A DNA stretch of 64,000 nt from Christiangramia sp. OXR-203 (GCF_034372165.1 NZ_CP139698.1:434001-498000); one strand, 5' to 3'. Shown: positions 7,277 to 17,060, counted from the first letter of the stretch. Made by a program: numbers and translations. The notes: generated from the letters alone by a model not told the origin.

Positions 7277-10200
7277 TTGAGACTATCTAATTTAGTGTTC
7301 CGGTTATTCCTTGCAGTATTTATGGGAATGATTGTGAAGGGTACGGCGCAGGTTCATAAATCCTTGCAGGAAGTCAGCATGATCAATAGCTTTACAAATG
7401 CTGAAAATGTCCATATACAGCAGGCTAACGGGGATCATCTCTGGATCACTACGCCACTCAAAGTCATTCGATATAACTCTGCGGAAGTAGAGGATTACAA
7501 TAAATTTCGGGGTATTCCATCTGAAATCGGGAAACAATATAGTGCTACTTTGACAGATTCCAGGGGTCAGGTGTGGCTTACCGGAGACAAAGGTATAGCT
7601 ATTCTCGAGAGCGGAAAACAGGATTTTAGATATGTTAGTTCCATGCCCGGGAAGGTCTATGAGATGCTGGAGGACCCGGCGGGTCAGTTATGGCTGGCTG
7701 CAGAAAACGGTGTTTTCAAGCTGAACGTCGATTCTAAAGCAAAGGATTTTGGACTGTCAAGATTTGTTTCTGAAAATACTCAGGCAAGCACATCCACTAT
7801 TTTTAACGATGAAATCATCTTTGCCGGGCCAAATGCTGTTATTGCCATTAATAGAAAATCCGGTAAATTCAGACGTCTTAAAACTTCGTATTATGAAAAT
7901 TTGGAGTTTACAGCACTTTTACCACTCAGCAATAAATTGTTGCTGGCTACCAACAGGCAGGGGATGTTTGAATTCGATGCACAACTGGACAGATTTCAGA
8001 AAATCTACAGGTTACCATTCGATCTTACTAGGGGTCATATAACAGATTTACTCAAGACCAACGAAAAGATCATTGCCCTAACCCGTGACAATGGCGTGTA
8101 CAAATTTGATGAGGAACTAAAATTTATTAAAAAAGAAGAAAGTTTTCCGAAGCAATTATTTGCAGCCCAGTTAAATGATGAAAATTTACTCTGGTTAGTT
8201 GGAAATGACGGACTCTATCTGAAAAATCTATCTTCAGAATCCATTTGGCAGCTACACCATGATCCTGCGAAATATTCGAGTCTGGCAGGCAATAGGTTGA
8301 GTGCCATGGCCACAGATTCTCGTGGATACGTGTGGTTTGGAACCAGTGAAGGCCTGAGTATCTGGAATCCTGAGACCGATCGCTATAGTCATATCAAAAA
8401 TTTAAACTATAAAAAGGCCCGACAGAATCCCGATAAGATAACTTCCATTGCTGCTAACGGGCAATATGTTTGGGTGGCGACCAGTGAAGATGGCGTGTAT
8501 AAGATTAATATCAATACACTTCTTAGAGCTCATTATGCACCAACCGCACTTTACAAAACAGAGGTTCTGGAAGCTAATACCTTATTTATTGATTCTTCTG
8601 AAAATACATGGATTGGTGGCGAGGCCGGCTATTTGACCAGGATTAGTACTTCCAATGAGATTAAAACCTTTCCTCTAAAAGAAGTTCAGGCAATTGCAGA
8701 ACTCGGACCCAGGAAACTGATCGTCGCAACCAGGAATCGTGTTCATTCCATAGATCCCATTAGTGGTCGTATTAGCGATCTTGATAAGCTTACTGCCAGC
8801 GAAACGATGCATTATTATGCGATCAATCAATTGTACATCACGCAGGAGGGTATGGGCTTGTTTGCAACAGAAGGAACAGGTTTGATCGCGTACAATTTCG
8901 AAACGGAAGCTTTAGAGATCTTTGATGAAGACTTTGGGTTACCGTCTAATAATGTGGAAGGAGTGATCGTGGAGGATGAAAATTACTGGATCTCTACAGA
9001 AGAAGGTCTTGCCAGTTATGATCCAAGCGAAAAGAGCCTGAGAGTTTTTAGTGAATTGAACGGACTTACAACTTCTGAACTAACTACAGGTTTTACTAAA
9101 ATGACGAACGGATCCCTTGTCCTGGGGACAGCGAAAGGGGTTAATATTTTTAAGCCGAAAAGTATGCTGGCGCAGCAGGAGCTGAAACCTGAAGTGGAAT
9201 TTAGAACTCTTATGCAGGCTTCAGTTCATAATGAAAAGCAAAGAAGAATCTCATTGTTGAGTGGTTCGATCATCGAAGTAAAAGAAAATACTGGTTTTCA
9301 GGTAGCCTTCCAGGGATTATCATTCTGGTCGCCAGAGGATTTGTTATATAGCTGGAGAATGCAGGGAATTGAAGATGAATGGTCCAAACCTTCAAAAGTG
9401 AATTCAGCCAGTTATGCCGGTCTTCCGCCGGGCAATTACATGTTCGAAGTAAGGTCAAAACTACCAAATTCCAGTTGGTCTGAAGTTAAACAGATTCCCG
9501 TAGAAGTTGCTGCAGTATCAGGAGGAATTGGGGTTGTGTATTTATTTATGGGAATTGGAATTATAGCGGCCGTGATCATATTTGCATATGTATTCGTGCT
9601 TCGTTCGAGAAATGCCGACAGGCAGGCCAGGGAAGAACTTAGAGCAAAACTGCAACAGGAGTTTAAGAAACCTGTAGAAAGCGCGGTACAATCCTTAAGT
9701 AAGATCTCAGCTTCCACCGATGCCGACAAACAGGAGGATTTACAACGATATGCTGCAAGGTTTGATGATCTTTTCAACCAGATCCTGAATTTCAATTATG
9801 AAGAATCTGTTTTTGAAATTTCCAGTATAAAATTAGACGCACATCTTCCAGAGGTAGTAAATGAGATCGAACCGGTCTACAAATTGAAAGATCTTGATTT
9901 GATCGTTAATAACCATTGGGGAGAAGAACCTTTTTATTACAATCTCGAGATGCTGGATAAGATCTTTTTTAGTTTGATATCGGGCAGTGCCGGCTATTCG
10001 GTTAAAAAAGGAAAGGTTATTGTAAATCTTATTCGCACTGGAGTTGGAGATTTAAAAATTCAGATCACAGATACAGGAAAAGGAATCCCTGAGCAGGATA
10101 TTAAAGTGCTGGAAAAGAAGCGTAGTCTGGATCAACGAATGAAATTTAGAGATAAGAGCGGACTTCGTTATATCCTCAAAGCTATGGAACTCATTAATAA

Positions 10201-11125
10201 AGCAGGGGGAAGCTTCAATTTTGAAACGCAGAGTAATGAAGGTTCCACATACACGGCTGTATTAAAGAACAGGCAGGAAGATTATCGCAGGGTGCCACAA
10301 CGTGCTGCCGGTATCCTGCAGTCTAAAAACACTCAGAAGGCAATTTCTGAATCTCTTCCGAAGGAAATTGAGAATATTAGTGGCAGTAAGATATTGATCA
10401 TTGATTCTGAAACTTCTTCCAGGGAGATATTAGCGAATTCCATAGGGCAGCATTGCCAGGTTTATCAGGCTGTAACGGCTGAAGAGGGCATTGAAAAAGC
10501 AAGCATGATCTTCCCAGATATCATTATTGCAGCGAGTATGCTATCAGATATGAACACTATTCAGCTATCTAAAATGCTTAGGCGTAATCCTGCACTCAAT
10601 CATATCAATATTTTTATGATCACTAGCGAGGGACAGCAATTTGATACAGAACAGGTAGCTGAAATCTCAGAACTTATCAGTGAACCTTTGAATATGTCAT
10701 TACTCATGAAAAAGATCGCTTCAACTTTGAAAAGTCAGCAGGAATTTCGAGAAGGCTTTATCAACAGTCATTTGCAAAGTGGTGACATAGTATACAAGTC
10801 TGAACGTGATAGAAAATTTATTCAGGAATCAAAACAGACTATCCTTGATAATATCGAAAAAGATAATTTCACAGTGCACGATCTTAGCGCATCCTTAGGT
10901 ATTTCGAGTAACACATTGTTTATGAAACTTAAAAGTCTGGTGAATCTTTCGCCTCAGGAATTTATAGAATTCGTACACGCAGAATACGGTAGAGAATTGC
11001 TGAACGATGGAGATTTTACTACAATGGAGGTTGCCTACAAGGCTGGATTTTCGAGTCCAAAACGCCTTCAGGAAAGTCTGAAAAAGTTCTACGGAAAAGA
11101 TTATAACTCTATTGTAGAGCGATAA
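7277..11125 (+). CDS. Hybrid two-component-like regulator with degenerate kinase and receiver
   Basis: This 1282-residue inner-membrane protein has the full HTCS layout. It starts with a signal/anchor (1-25), then periplasmic two-component-regulator propeller repeats (30-650) and a Y_Y_Y domain (670-745). A transmembrane helix (756-775), HisKA-like helices (785-850), HATPase (888-998), receiver (1036-1155) and AraC helix-turn-helix (1180-1282) follow. Key residues are missing. The H-box reads Q794-EFKKP where His is expected, the N-box reads S899-LISGS, the receiver phospho-Asp is A1086 (PDIIIAASM), and the conserved receiver Lys is E1136. The ATP-lid DTGKGIP motif survives. The start is a TTG, the only codon that includes the whole signal helix. 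It converges on a GH31/glgB operon, suggesting control of alpha-glucan use. Confidence 0.9.
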   Translation: MRLSNLVFRLFLAVFMGMIVKGTAQVHKSLQEVSMINSFTNAENVHIQQANGDHLWITTPLKVIRYNSAEVEDYNKFRGIPSEIGKQYSATLTDSRGQVWLTGDKGIAILESGKQDFRYVSSMPGKVYEMLEDPAGQLWLAAENGVFKLNVDSKAKDFGLSRFVSENTQASTSTIFNDEIIFAGPNAVIAINRKSGKFRRLKTSYYENLEFTALLPLSNKLLLATNRQGMFEFDAQLDRFQKIYRLPFDLTRGHITDLLKTNEKIIALTRDNGVYKFDEELKFIKKEESFPKQLFAAQLNDENLLWLVGNDGLYLKNLSSESIWQLHHDPAKYSSLAGNRLSAMATDSRGYVWFGTSEGLSIWNPETDRYSHIKNLNYKKARQNPDKITSIAANGQYVWVATSEDGVYKININTLLRAHYAPTALYKTEVLEANTLFIDSSENTWIGGEAGYLTRISTSNEIKTFPLKEVQAIAELGPRKLIVATRNRVHSIDPISGRISDLDKLTASETMHYYAINQLYITQEGMGLFATEGTGLIAYNFETEALEIFDEDFGLPSNNVEGVIVEDENYWISTEEGLASYDPSEKSLRVFSELNGLTTSELTTGFTKMTNGSLVLGTAKGVNIFKPKSMLAQQELKPEVEFRTLMQASVHNEKQRRISLLSGSIIEVKENTGFQVAFQGLSFWSPEDLLYSWRMQGIEDEWSKPSKVNSASYAGLPPGNYMFEVRSKLPNSSWSEVKQIPVEVAAVSGGIGVVYLFMGIGIIAAVIIFAYVFVLRSRNADRQAREELRAKLQQEFKKPVESAVQSLSKISASTDADKQEDLQRYAARFDDLFNQILNFNYEESVFEISSIKLDAHLPEVVNEIEPVYKLKDLDLIVNNHWGEEPFYYNLEMLDKIFFSLISGSAGYSVKKGKVIVNLIRTGVGDLKIQITDTGKGIPEQDIKVLEKKRSLDQRMKFRDKSGLRYILKAMELINKAGGSFNFETQSNEGSTYTAVLKNRQEDYRRVPQRAAGILQSKNTQKAISESLPKEIENISGSKILIIDSETSSREILANSIGQHCQVYQAVTAEEGIEKASMIFPDIIIAASMLSDMNTIQLSKMLRRNPALNHINIFMITSEGQQFDTEQVAEISELISEPLNMSLLMKKIASTLKSQQEFREGFINSHLQSGDIVYKSERDRKFIQESKQTILDNIEKDNFTVHDLSASLGISSNTLFMKLKSLVNLSPQEFIEFVHAEYGRELLNDGDFTTMEVAYKAGFSSPKRLQESLKKFYGKDYNSIVER

Positions 11126-11146
11126 TTTATTCTGTCGATTACATAG

Positions 11147-11176
11147 AAAAGCCTGTTCGTCAAGAACAGGCTTTTT
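11147..11176. terminator. Bidirectional intrinsic terminator
   Basis: AAAAGCCTGTTC, a five-base loop and GAACAGGCTTTTT form a strong hairpin between the convergent regulator and alpha-glucosidase genes, with A and T runs for both directions. Confidence 0.85.
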
Positions 11177-11195
11177 ACATTCCAATTATAGTAAT

Positions 11196-13595
11196 TTATC
11201 CTACCAGTTGTAGTTCACTAAAATCCTTCTTTATGATCATACTTTTTTCTTCAGCATTGTATTGAAGTGTTTCTAACGGCACTTCTTCATTTTCGTAGAA
11301 TACTCGTCTAATTTCAAATGGAAGTCCGTGTAAATTCAGTTTAAAGGTGTCATAGGAAGCTGAGAACTTTCCGCTCTTATGCTGCTGGATGATCACCTCA
11401 TCTTCCTTACCAGTCAGCTTGAATGTGCGAAGGCTATAAATATTTTGTCGGTATTCATACCCATCATGCGCATCTTCATAAAATTCGGAATTCTCTTTTC
11501 CCAGTTTGTAATATACATCAAGCGTCATTTGTTCGATCTCTACCTGATCTACATATTGCTGGATTGGGTATTTAGGAATTATCGCTCCGGCCTTGATAAA
11601 TATTGGTACGATATCAAGTGGTGCGTCAACCCAAATTTCCTTACCACCATTTACCAGGTCGTCGCTCCAGAAGTTGTACCACTGGCCTCTTGGAATATAC
11701 ATTCTACGTCCCTGTACATTTGGTTCCTGAATTGGGCATACGAGGATCTGATTTCCAAAGATAAATTCATCAGCTCTATAGTGGGTTTGCACATCTTCCT
11801 GGTCAAAATACACCAGAGGTTTTAGAATTGGCTGACCTTCCTGTACATAGTTATAGAACGCGGTATATAAATATGGCAATAGCTGATAACGTAATTCTAC
11901 GAACTTCCTGCTAATATCAAGTACGTCCTCACCAAAAAACCATGGTTCCTGTTCGCCATGATCTCCCGAGGAATGAACCCGGCAGAAAGGATGAAAAATT
12001 CCAAGTTGTATCCATCTGGTATAAAGTTCTCCGGAAGGCTGCTCGGCAAAACCGCCAATATCAGATCCGGCAAAGCTCATTCCGCTCATACAAAGTCTTT
12101 GTATCTGGACATTTGCAAGCCATAAATGTTCCCAGGTAGCTACGTTGTCACCTGTCCAGGTCGAAGTATAGCGCTGTCCTCCAGAATAATTTGCTCTGGT
12201 GATAATAAACGGACGCTTCGGGAAATTGAACTTTTTAACTCCTTCATAGGTAGCTCTCGCCATCTGCATTCCGTAGATATTATGAGCTTTTCTATGGCTA
12301 CATGCATGACCATCATAATCATGTCTAACATCCAGCGGAAACGTTTTTCCTGGAACCTCCATTACTGCAGGTTCGTTCATATCGTTCCAGACTCCTTTTA
12401 CTCCAATTTCACCAATAAGTTCCCTGTATAAACCGCTCCACCATTCACGTACATCTGGATTGGTGAAATCTGGGAAGTAACACTCTCCCGGCCAAACCTT
12501 ACCTCGCATATATGGTCCATCTGCCCGGCGGCAGAAATAGTCTTTGTCTAAAGCTTCTTTAAAAACATCATAGTTCAGGTCTATTTTAATCCCTGGATCA
12601 ATGATGGCAACGGTTTTAAAACCGTCTTCTTCCAGTTCACGAACCATTCGTTTAGGATCTGGAAAAAATTCTTTGTTCCAGGTGAAGCAACGGAAACCTT
12701 CCATGTAGTCAATATCCAAATAGATCGCATCACATGGAAAATTCAATTCCCTGAATTTTGAGGTGATCTCCTTGACCTTGCTTTCAGGATAATAACTCCA
12801 TTTACACTGGTGAAATCCTAATGCCCACATTGGTGGCAATTCCGGTTTACCGGTAAGATCTGTATATGTTGTGAGGACATCAGTCATTTGCGGACCGTAA
12901 ATGAAGTAATAATTCATCTCCCCGCCATCTGCCCAGAAGCTGGTTACATTTCTACGTTCACTACAAAAATCAAAATGTGTTTTAAATGTGTTGTCGAAAA
13001 ATATTCCGTAGGAAATATTCTGTTGTAGCCCCATGTAGAAAGGAACAGCTTTATAAAGTTCGTTCGTATCTTTTCCGTAAGCATATTGATCTGTATTCCA
13101 GAGGCTTAGCCTTTTACCCTTCAAATTGAAGTTGGTAGGCTTGTCTCCAAGTCCGAAAAAGCTTTCCTGGTCTTTCGAAGATTTGCTCATTTTCACAAAG
13201 TTCCCTCCAAACTCAAAACTTTCTTCCCAGTGAAAACCTAGTTCGTCTTCCAGAATGATTTTGCCACTATGTTCATACATACCCACACGCAGATCGTCCT
13301 TTGCCACTTTACAAATGAACTTTTCAGTCTTTACGACCACGTGTGTGTCGTCTTCTGAAATTTCCAGGTGGTTAAAACCATGAGGATGGTTTTGATCTAC
13401 TGCATATGAAAAGTCATTCTCAAAAATACCATTCGTGGTATATCGAAAACGCATCATGTTATCCCGAAGTATCGTTAGCTGCAGCCTTACACCATTTTTA
13501 GTGATAAAATTGACGGTATCCTGATCGTGTTCGTGAGATATCAGGCCCGAAGGGTATAAATTCCCCTTATGTTCAAGTTCTGTATTCGTAATCAT
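11196..13595 (-). CDS. Glycoside hydrolase family 31 alpha-glucosidase
   Basis: This 799-residue retaining alpha-glucosidase has an N-terminal galactose-mutarotase-like beta domain (about 20-230), a catalytic TIM barrel (about 245-590) and C-terminal beta domains. The nucleophile is D405 in the GH31 signature WNDMNEP and the acid/base is D483 in STWTGDN; DAIYLDIDYMEGFRCFTW, typical of the active-site entrance, is also present. No signal peptide is seen, so it probably acts in the cytoplasm on malto-oligosaccharides or glycogen fragments. The gene lies 64 bases after glgB on the same strand and is probably its operon partner. Alpha-xylosidase activity cannot be excluded from sequence alone, but the glgB context favours alpha-glucan. 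Confidence 0.93.
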   Translation of the reverse strand: MITNTELEHKGNLYPSGLISHEHDQDTVNFITKNGVRLQLTILRDNMMRFRYTTNGIFENDFSYAVDQNHPHGFNHLEISEDDTHVVVKTEKFICKVAKDDLRVGMYEHSGKIILEDELGFHWEESFEFGGNFVKMSKSSKDQESFFGLGDKPTNFNLKGKRLSLWNTDQYAYGKDTNELYKAVPFYMGLQQNISYGIFFDNTFKTHFDFCSERRNVTSFWADGGEMNYYFIYGPQMTDVLTTYTDLTGKPELPPMWALGFHQCKWSYYPESKVKEITSKFRELNFPCDAIYLDIDYMEGFRCFTWNKEFFPDPKRMVRELEEDGFKTVAIIDPGIKIDLNYDVFKEALDKDYFCRRADGPYMRGKVWPGECYFPDFTNPDVREWWSGLYRELIGEIGVKGVWNDMNEPAVMEVPGKTFPLDVRHDYDGHACSHRKAHNIYGMQMARATYEGVKKFNFPKRPFIITRANYSGGQRYTSTWTGDNVATWEHLWLANVQIQRLCMSGMSFAGSDIGGFAEQPSGELYTRWIQLGIFHPFCRVHSSGDHGEQEPWFFGEDVLDISRKFVELRYQLLPYLYTAFYNYVQEGQPILKPLVYFDQEDVQTHYRADEFIFGNQILVCPIQEPNVQGRRMYIPRGQWYNFWSDDLVNGGKEIWVDAPLDIVPIFIKAGAIIPKYPIQQYVDQVEIEQMTLDVYYKLGKENSEFYEDAHDGYEYRQNIYSLRTFKLTGKEDEVIIQQHKSGKFSASYDTFKLNLHGLPFEIRRVFYENEEVPLETLQYNAEEKSMIIKKDFSELQLVG

Positions 13596-13659
13596 TTTTC
13601 TTAGCTTCTAATTATTCCGGCGATCAATATTTGAGGCCAGAGGATGTTTTTTTTTGATA

Positions 13660-15567
13660 TTATGCTAGTTTGAAGACCACTGTTGCGAGTGGAGGAATAG
13701 TAATTTTTGCTGAATATTCTTTCCCGTGGAAAGCTTCTTTATCGATCTTAATAGCATTATTCGTCACTCCAGATCCGCCGTATTTCGCAGCATCTGAATT
13801 GAATATTTCTTTTAGCCTTCCATTCTTCGGAAGACCAATAGTATATTCTTTCAAAACAGTGGGAGTAAAATTACAGACAACGGCCAGAATTTCTTTTTCT
13901 GAAGTTCCCTTTCTCAGATAACTGATTACCGAATTCTGATTGTCATCAAATGAGATCCATTCAAATCCTTCTTCACTGAACTGATTATCATATAATGCAG
14001 GTTGTTTTTTATAAAGTATGTTGAGGTCGGTAAGTGCTTTCTTGATACCATGATGAGAATCCTGCTCCAGCAAGTGCCAGTCCAGGCTACTATTGTAGTT
14101 CCATTCTGCATACTGTCCTAGCTCAGCTCCCATGAATAAAAGTTTCGCTCCGGGATGGGTATACATATAACTATACATCAATCTCAAATTTGCAAATCGC
14201 TGCCAGTCGTCAGCCGGCATTCTGCTAAGTAATGATTTTTTCCCGTAGACAACTTCATCGTGACTTAAAGGCAATACAAAGTTCTCACTAAATGTATAGG
14301 TCATACTAAAAGTGATATCATTTTGGTGATACCTGCGATGAATAGGATCCTTTTTAAAATATTCCAGTGTATCGTGCATCCAGCCCATCATCCATTTCAT
14401 TCCAAAACCTAAACCTCCATGACTTACCGGTCTGGAAACTTTCGGAAATGAGGTGGATTCTTCAGCAATTGTTTGTACTCCCTGGAAGCTGCTATATACT
14501 TCAGTATTGAGATCTTTTATAAAGCTAATGGCATCAAGGTTTTCTCTTCCGCCTTCAGCATTAGGTTCCCACTCACCATCTTCTCTTGAGTAATCGAGGT
14601 ATAACATACTAGCTACGGCGTCTACTCGAAGCCCGTCAATATGATATTTATCCAGCCAGAAAACTGCGTTGCTTATCAAAAAGGACCGAACTTCATTTCT
14701 GCCATAATTAAAAATTAGACTTTTCCAGTCCTGGTGATAACCTTTGCGGGGATCTGGGTGTTCGTATAGATGTGAACCATCAAATCTTCCTAGACCATGT
14801 TTGTCTTCAGGGAAATGGGATGGTACCCAATCCAGAATGACTCCAATTCCAGCTTTGTGAAAGGCATCCAGCAGTTGCATGAATTCCTGGGGATCGCCAA
14901 ACCTGGAGGTAGGGGCAAAGTATCCGGTTAATTGATAACCCCAGCTCGGGTCATAAGGGAATTCCATTATTGGCATGAATTCTACATGCGTAAACTCCAT
15001 TTCCTTTACATAACTTACCAATTCATCTGCCATTTCAAGGTAAGTAAGAGAACGGTTTTCAAGGGTGTTCTTTCTCCAGGAGCCAAGATGAACTTCATAA
15101 ACAGAATAAGGCTTATCCAGTGCATTTACCTCTTCACGACGAGACATGAACTTCTTGTCATTCCATTTGTAATCCAGATCCCAGACAATAGAAGCCGTAT
15201 TTGGTGGATGTTCACATCTTAAAGCGTAAGGATCAGCCTTTTCAAGAATTTCTCCGTTGTTATTTGATATTATTCTGAATTTATATTTATCTCCTTTCTT
15301 AGCACCCGGAATAAAACCTTCCCAGATGCCACTTTCATCCCAGCGTACATTTAAAGGATGGTCATCAATATTCCAGTAATTAAAATCTCCAATTACAGAA
15401 ACCGACTTTGCTGAGGGAGCCCAGACAGAAAAGTAAACTCCTTCCTGTCCTTCATGTGTTATTAAATGAGCGCCGAACTTTTCGTACAGTCTGTAATGTT
15501 TACCCGATCTAAAAAGTGAAATGTCAAATTCTGTAAATAATGAGTAAACCTGTACTTCCTGTTTCAT
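13660..15567 (-). CDS. glgB: 1,4-alpha-glucan branching enzyme
   Basis: This 635-residue GH13 enzyme introduces alpha-1,6 branches into glycogen. It has an N-terminal CBM48 module (about 45-130, FSVWAPSAKSVSVIGDFNYW), the barrel with the substrate-binding EFMPIMEFPYDPSWGYQ signature, the nucleophile D316 in GLRVDAVASM, the acid/base Glu in IAEEST (E369/E370), the third acid in LSHDEVV, and a C-terminal all-beta domain. Length is typical of GlgB without the extra N-terminal module. It is the first gene of a pair with the GH31 alpha-glucosidase; no glycogen synthase or GlgC is in the window. Confidence 0.96.
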   Translation of the reverse strand: MKQEVQVYSLFTEFDISLFRSGKHYRLYEKFGAHLITHEGQEGVYFSVWAPSAKSVSVIGDFNYWNIDDHPLNVRWDESGIWEGFIPGAKKGDKYKFRIISNNNGEILEKADPYALRCEHPPNTASIVWDLDYKWNDKKFMSRREEVNALDKPYSVYEVHLGSWRKNTLENRSLTYLEMADELVSYVKEMEFTHVEFMPIMEFPYDPSWGYQLTGYFAPTSRFGDPQEFMQLLDAFHKAGIGVILDWVPSHFPEDKHGLGRFDGSHLYEHPDPRKGYHQDWKSLIFNYGRNEVRSFLISNAVFWLDKYHIDGLRVDAVASMLYLDYSREDGEWEPNAEGGRENLDAISFIKDLNTEVYSSFQGVQTIAEESTSFPKVSRPVSHGGLGFGMKWMMGWMHDTLEYFKKDPIHRRYHQNDITFSMTYTFSENFVLPLSHDEVVYGKKSLLSRMPADDWQRFANLRLMYSYMYTHPGAKLLFMGAELGQYAEWNYNSSLDWHLLEQDSHHGIKKALTDLNILYKKQPALYDNQFSEEGFEWISFDDNQNSVISYLRKGTSEKEILAVVCNFTPTVLKEYTIGLPKNGRLKEIFNSDAAKYGGSGVTNNAIKIDKEAFHGKEYSAKITIPPLATVVFKLA

Positions 15568-15640
15568 ACGTCGTTTTTAATTGTATTTACGGTTAAATTT
15601 AATTTCTGAAAATTCTCTGTTGAATTAGACCCAGATTTGA

Positions 15641-15663
15641 TTCCTGAAATTACCGATCAGGAA
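15641..15663. promoter_or_regulatory. TTCCTGA/TCAGGAA inverted repeat upstream of glgB
   Basis: Perfect seven-base arms are separated by nine bases, 74 bases upstream of the glgB ATG. There is no T run on either side, so it is more likely an operator than a terminator. Which protein binds is unknown. Confidence 0.35.
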
Positions 15664-15836
15664 ATAAAAATAACAAACTGATATTTAAAAATACCGGCAA
15701 TCCTAAAGTTGTTTCAGTTTTAGAGCTTTAATTGAGGAGTTTATAGTGAAATCTTGTATTCGTTTATAATTTGCTGAGGATTAAGTTCTAAACGGTTAAA
15801 TTATTGCAGATTTCCGAATAATATCGCTGCATAGAA

Positions 15837-16463
15837 TCAGGTATTCTGGAGGCTATCTAATTTATTAGGTGCCACCGGAGTGGGCACGGCATTTTCAACT
15901 GGCTTTGTGGACTTCAAATAACGAAAAATCGACTCTAGATCTTTATCGGTCAGCTCGCGATAATTTTGCCATGGCATTGGAGGTAGGATCATCCTGCCGC
16001 CGGAATCTCCTTTGAGTTTCCCTTCTCTTATGGCAGTTTTAAACCTTTTCATGCTCCAGTTACCGAGTCCCGTGTCACTCGAGGTAAGATTTGAAGCATA
16101 ACTAATTCCCCATGGACCTATGGCAACGGTAAGATCGCCGCTCATTTGTATCCATCCATTTTTTATCGCTTCTGAAGAAAACGGAGGAAGACTATCTCCT
16201 GACTGGTAACCTGAGAGTGCCAGCTCTGGTATAATCTCTGGACCTCTTTCTGTCATTCGTTTTGGAGAATGGCAATCATGGCAACCTATGGTGTTTACGA
16301 GGTATTCCCCGTGCGAAATACTGTCCTGAAGACTAAGTTCTTCAACTGGAACTTCAGCGTATTCCTTACTATCCTGGCAGGATATAAGTACAATATTTAA
16401 AGCTAAGAAGCCAGTAATTATAAACTTGAATAAGGTCGGTGAGATTTTTTTAGGAATTTTCAT
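15837..16463 (-). CDS. c-type cytochrome lipoprotein
   Basis: This 208-residue exported protein has a lipoprotein signal (FLALNIVLISCQ, acylated Cys about residue 29). One heme-attachment motif follows, CHDCH in GEYLVNTIGCHDCHSPK, and the likely distal methionine ligand is in MILPPMPWQNYRELTDKDLESIFRYLKS, the C-terminal helix of class I cytochromes c. Related proteins shuttle electrons to dehydrogenases or oxidases in the periplasm. No redox enzyme is encoded next to it, so the partner is unknown. Confidence 0.85.
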   Translation of the reverse strand: MKIPKKISPTLFKFIITGFLALNIVLISCQDSKEYAEVPVEELSLQDSISHGEYLVNTIGCHDCHSPKRMTERGPEIIPELALSGYQSGDSLPPFSSEAIKNGWIQMSGDLTVAIGPWGISYASNLTSSDTGLGNWSMKRFKTAIREGKLKGDSGGRMILPPMPWQNYRELTDKDLESIFRYLKSTKPVENAVPTPVAPNKLDSLQNT

Positions 16464-16583
16464 AAGATTACAATTAGTTGATTGTCAGTACTTAAAAATA
16501 ATAAATTTCCCATTACTATCTGATTTTCTGATGATTGCACTACTGAATTTATACTTCTATTCTGAAATATGGAGCGCTAATAT

Positions 16584-16591
16584 TATCTTTG
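16584..16591 (+). promoter_or_regulatory. -7 promoter box of the TrmH-like gene
   Basis: TATCTTTG matches TAnnTTTG exactly and ends only four bases before the ATG at 16596, implying a leaderless or nearly leaderless mRNA. Confidence 0.55.
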
Positions 16592-16595
16592 CAAA

Positions 16596-17060
16596 ATGAC
16601 AACAAACAACCTCGAACAGGGATTTTTTGGAATTGGAATTCAAAATGGTAAAACGCCTGAAAATCTTGGAGTTTTATGGCGTTCAGCTCAAAATATGGGA
16701 GCGAGTTTTATTTTCACCATAGGAAACAGGTATGCGAAACAGGCTTGTGATACTCATAAAGCGGTAGGTGCAATGCCTTATTTTCATTATGAAACTTTCG
16801 AGGAATTCTATAAGCATTTACCAAAGGGTGCAATGCTTGTAGGCGTGGAACTTGCTGAAAGCGCAGTTCATCTGGAAACTTTCAAACATCCAAGACGCTG
16901 CGTCTATCTGCTTGGGGCTGAGGATCATGGTCTCTCCAATGAAGCGATCGAAAAATCACATCATCTGGTAAAGTTTAGTTCTACTTTAAGTTTGAATGTT
17001 TCGGTAGCCGGAAGTATTGTAATGTATGACCGCGGAATGAAATCTGAATTTTCTACCTAA
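16596..17060 (+). CDS. TrmH-family (SpoU) RNA 2'-O-methyltransferase
   Basis: This 154-residue protein is a minimal SPOUT methyltransferase. Motif 1 is GIQNGKTPENLGVLWRSAQNMGA (the N-P-x-N-x-G-x-x-x-R equivalent), motif 2 is CVYLLGAEDHGLSNEAIEKS and motif 3 is LNVSVAGSIVMYDR, which together build the trefoil-knot SAM site. It probably methylates a ribose in tRNA or rRNA; there is no additional RNA-binding domain and the target is unknown. Its stop codon overlaps the stop of the convergent 481-residue gene. Confidence 0.9.
   Translation: MTTNNLEQGFFGIGIQNGKTPENLGVLWRSAQNMGASFIFTIGNRYAKQACDTHKAVGAMPYFHYETFEEFYKHLPKGAMLVGVELAESAVHLETFKHPRRCVYLLGAEDHGLSNEAIEKSHHLVKFSSTLSLNVSVAGSIVMYDRGMKSEFST

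Noticed and set aside
7264-7277. Near-palindrome AATTACTAGTGATT at the start of the hybrid regulator gene
   Set aside because: Only 12 of 14 positions are symmetric and it is AT-rich; chance is a sufficient explanation.
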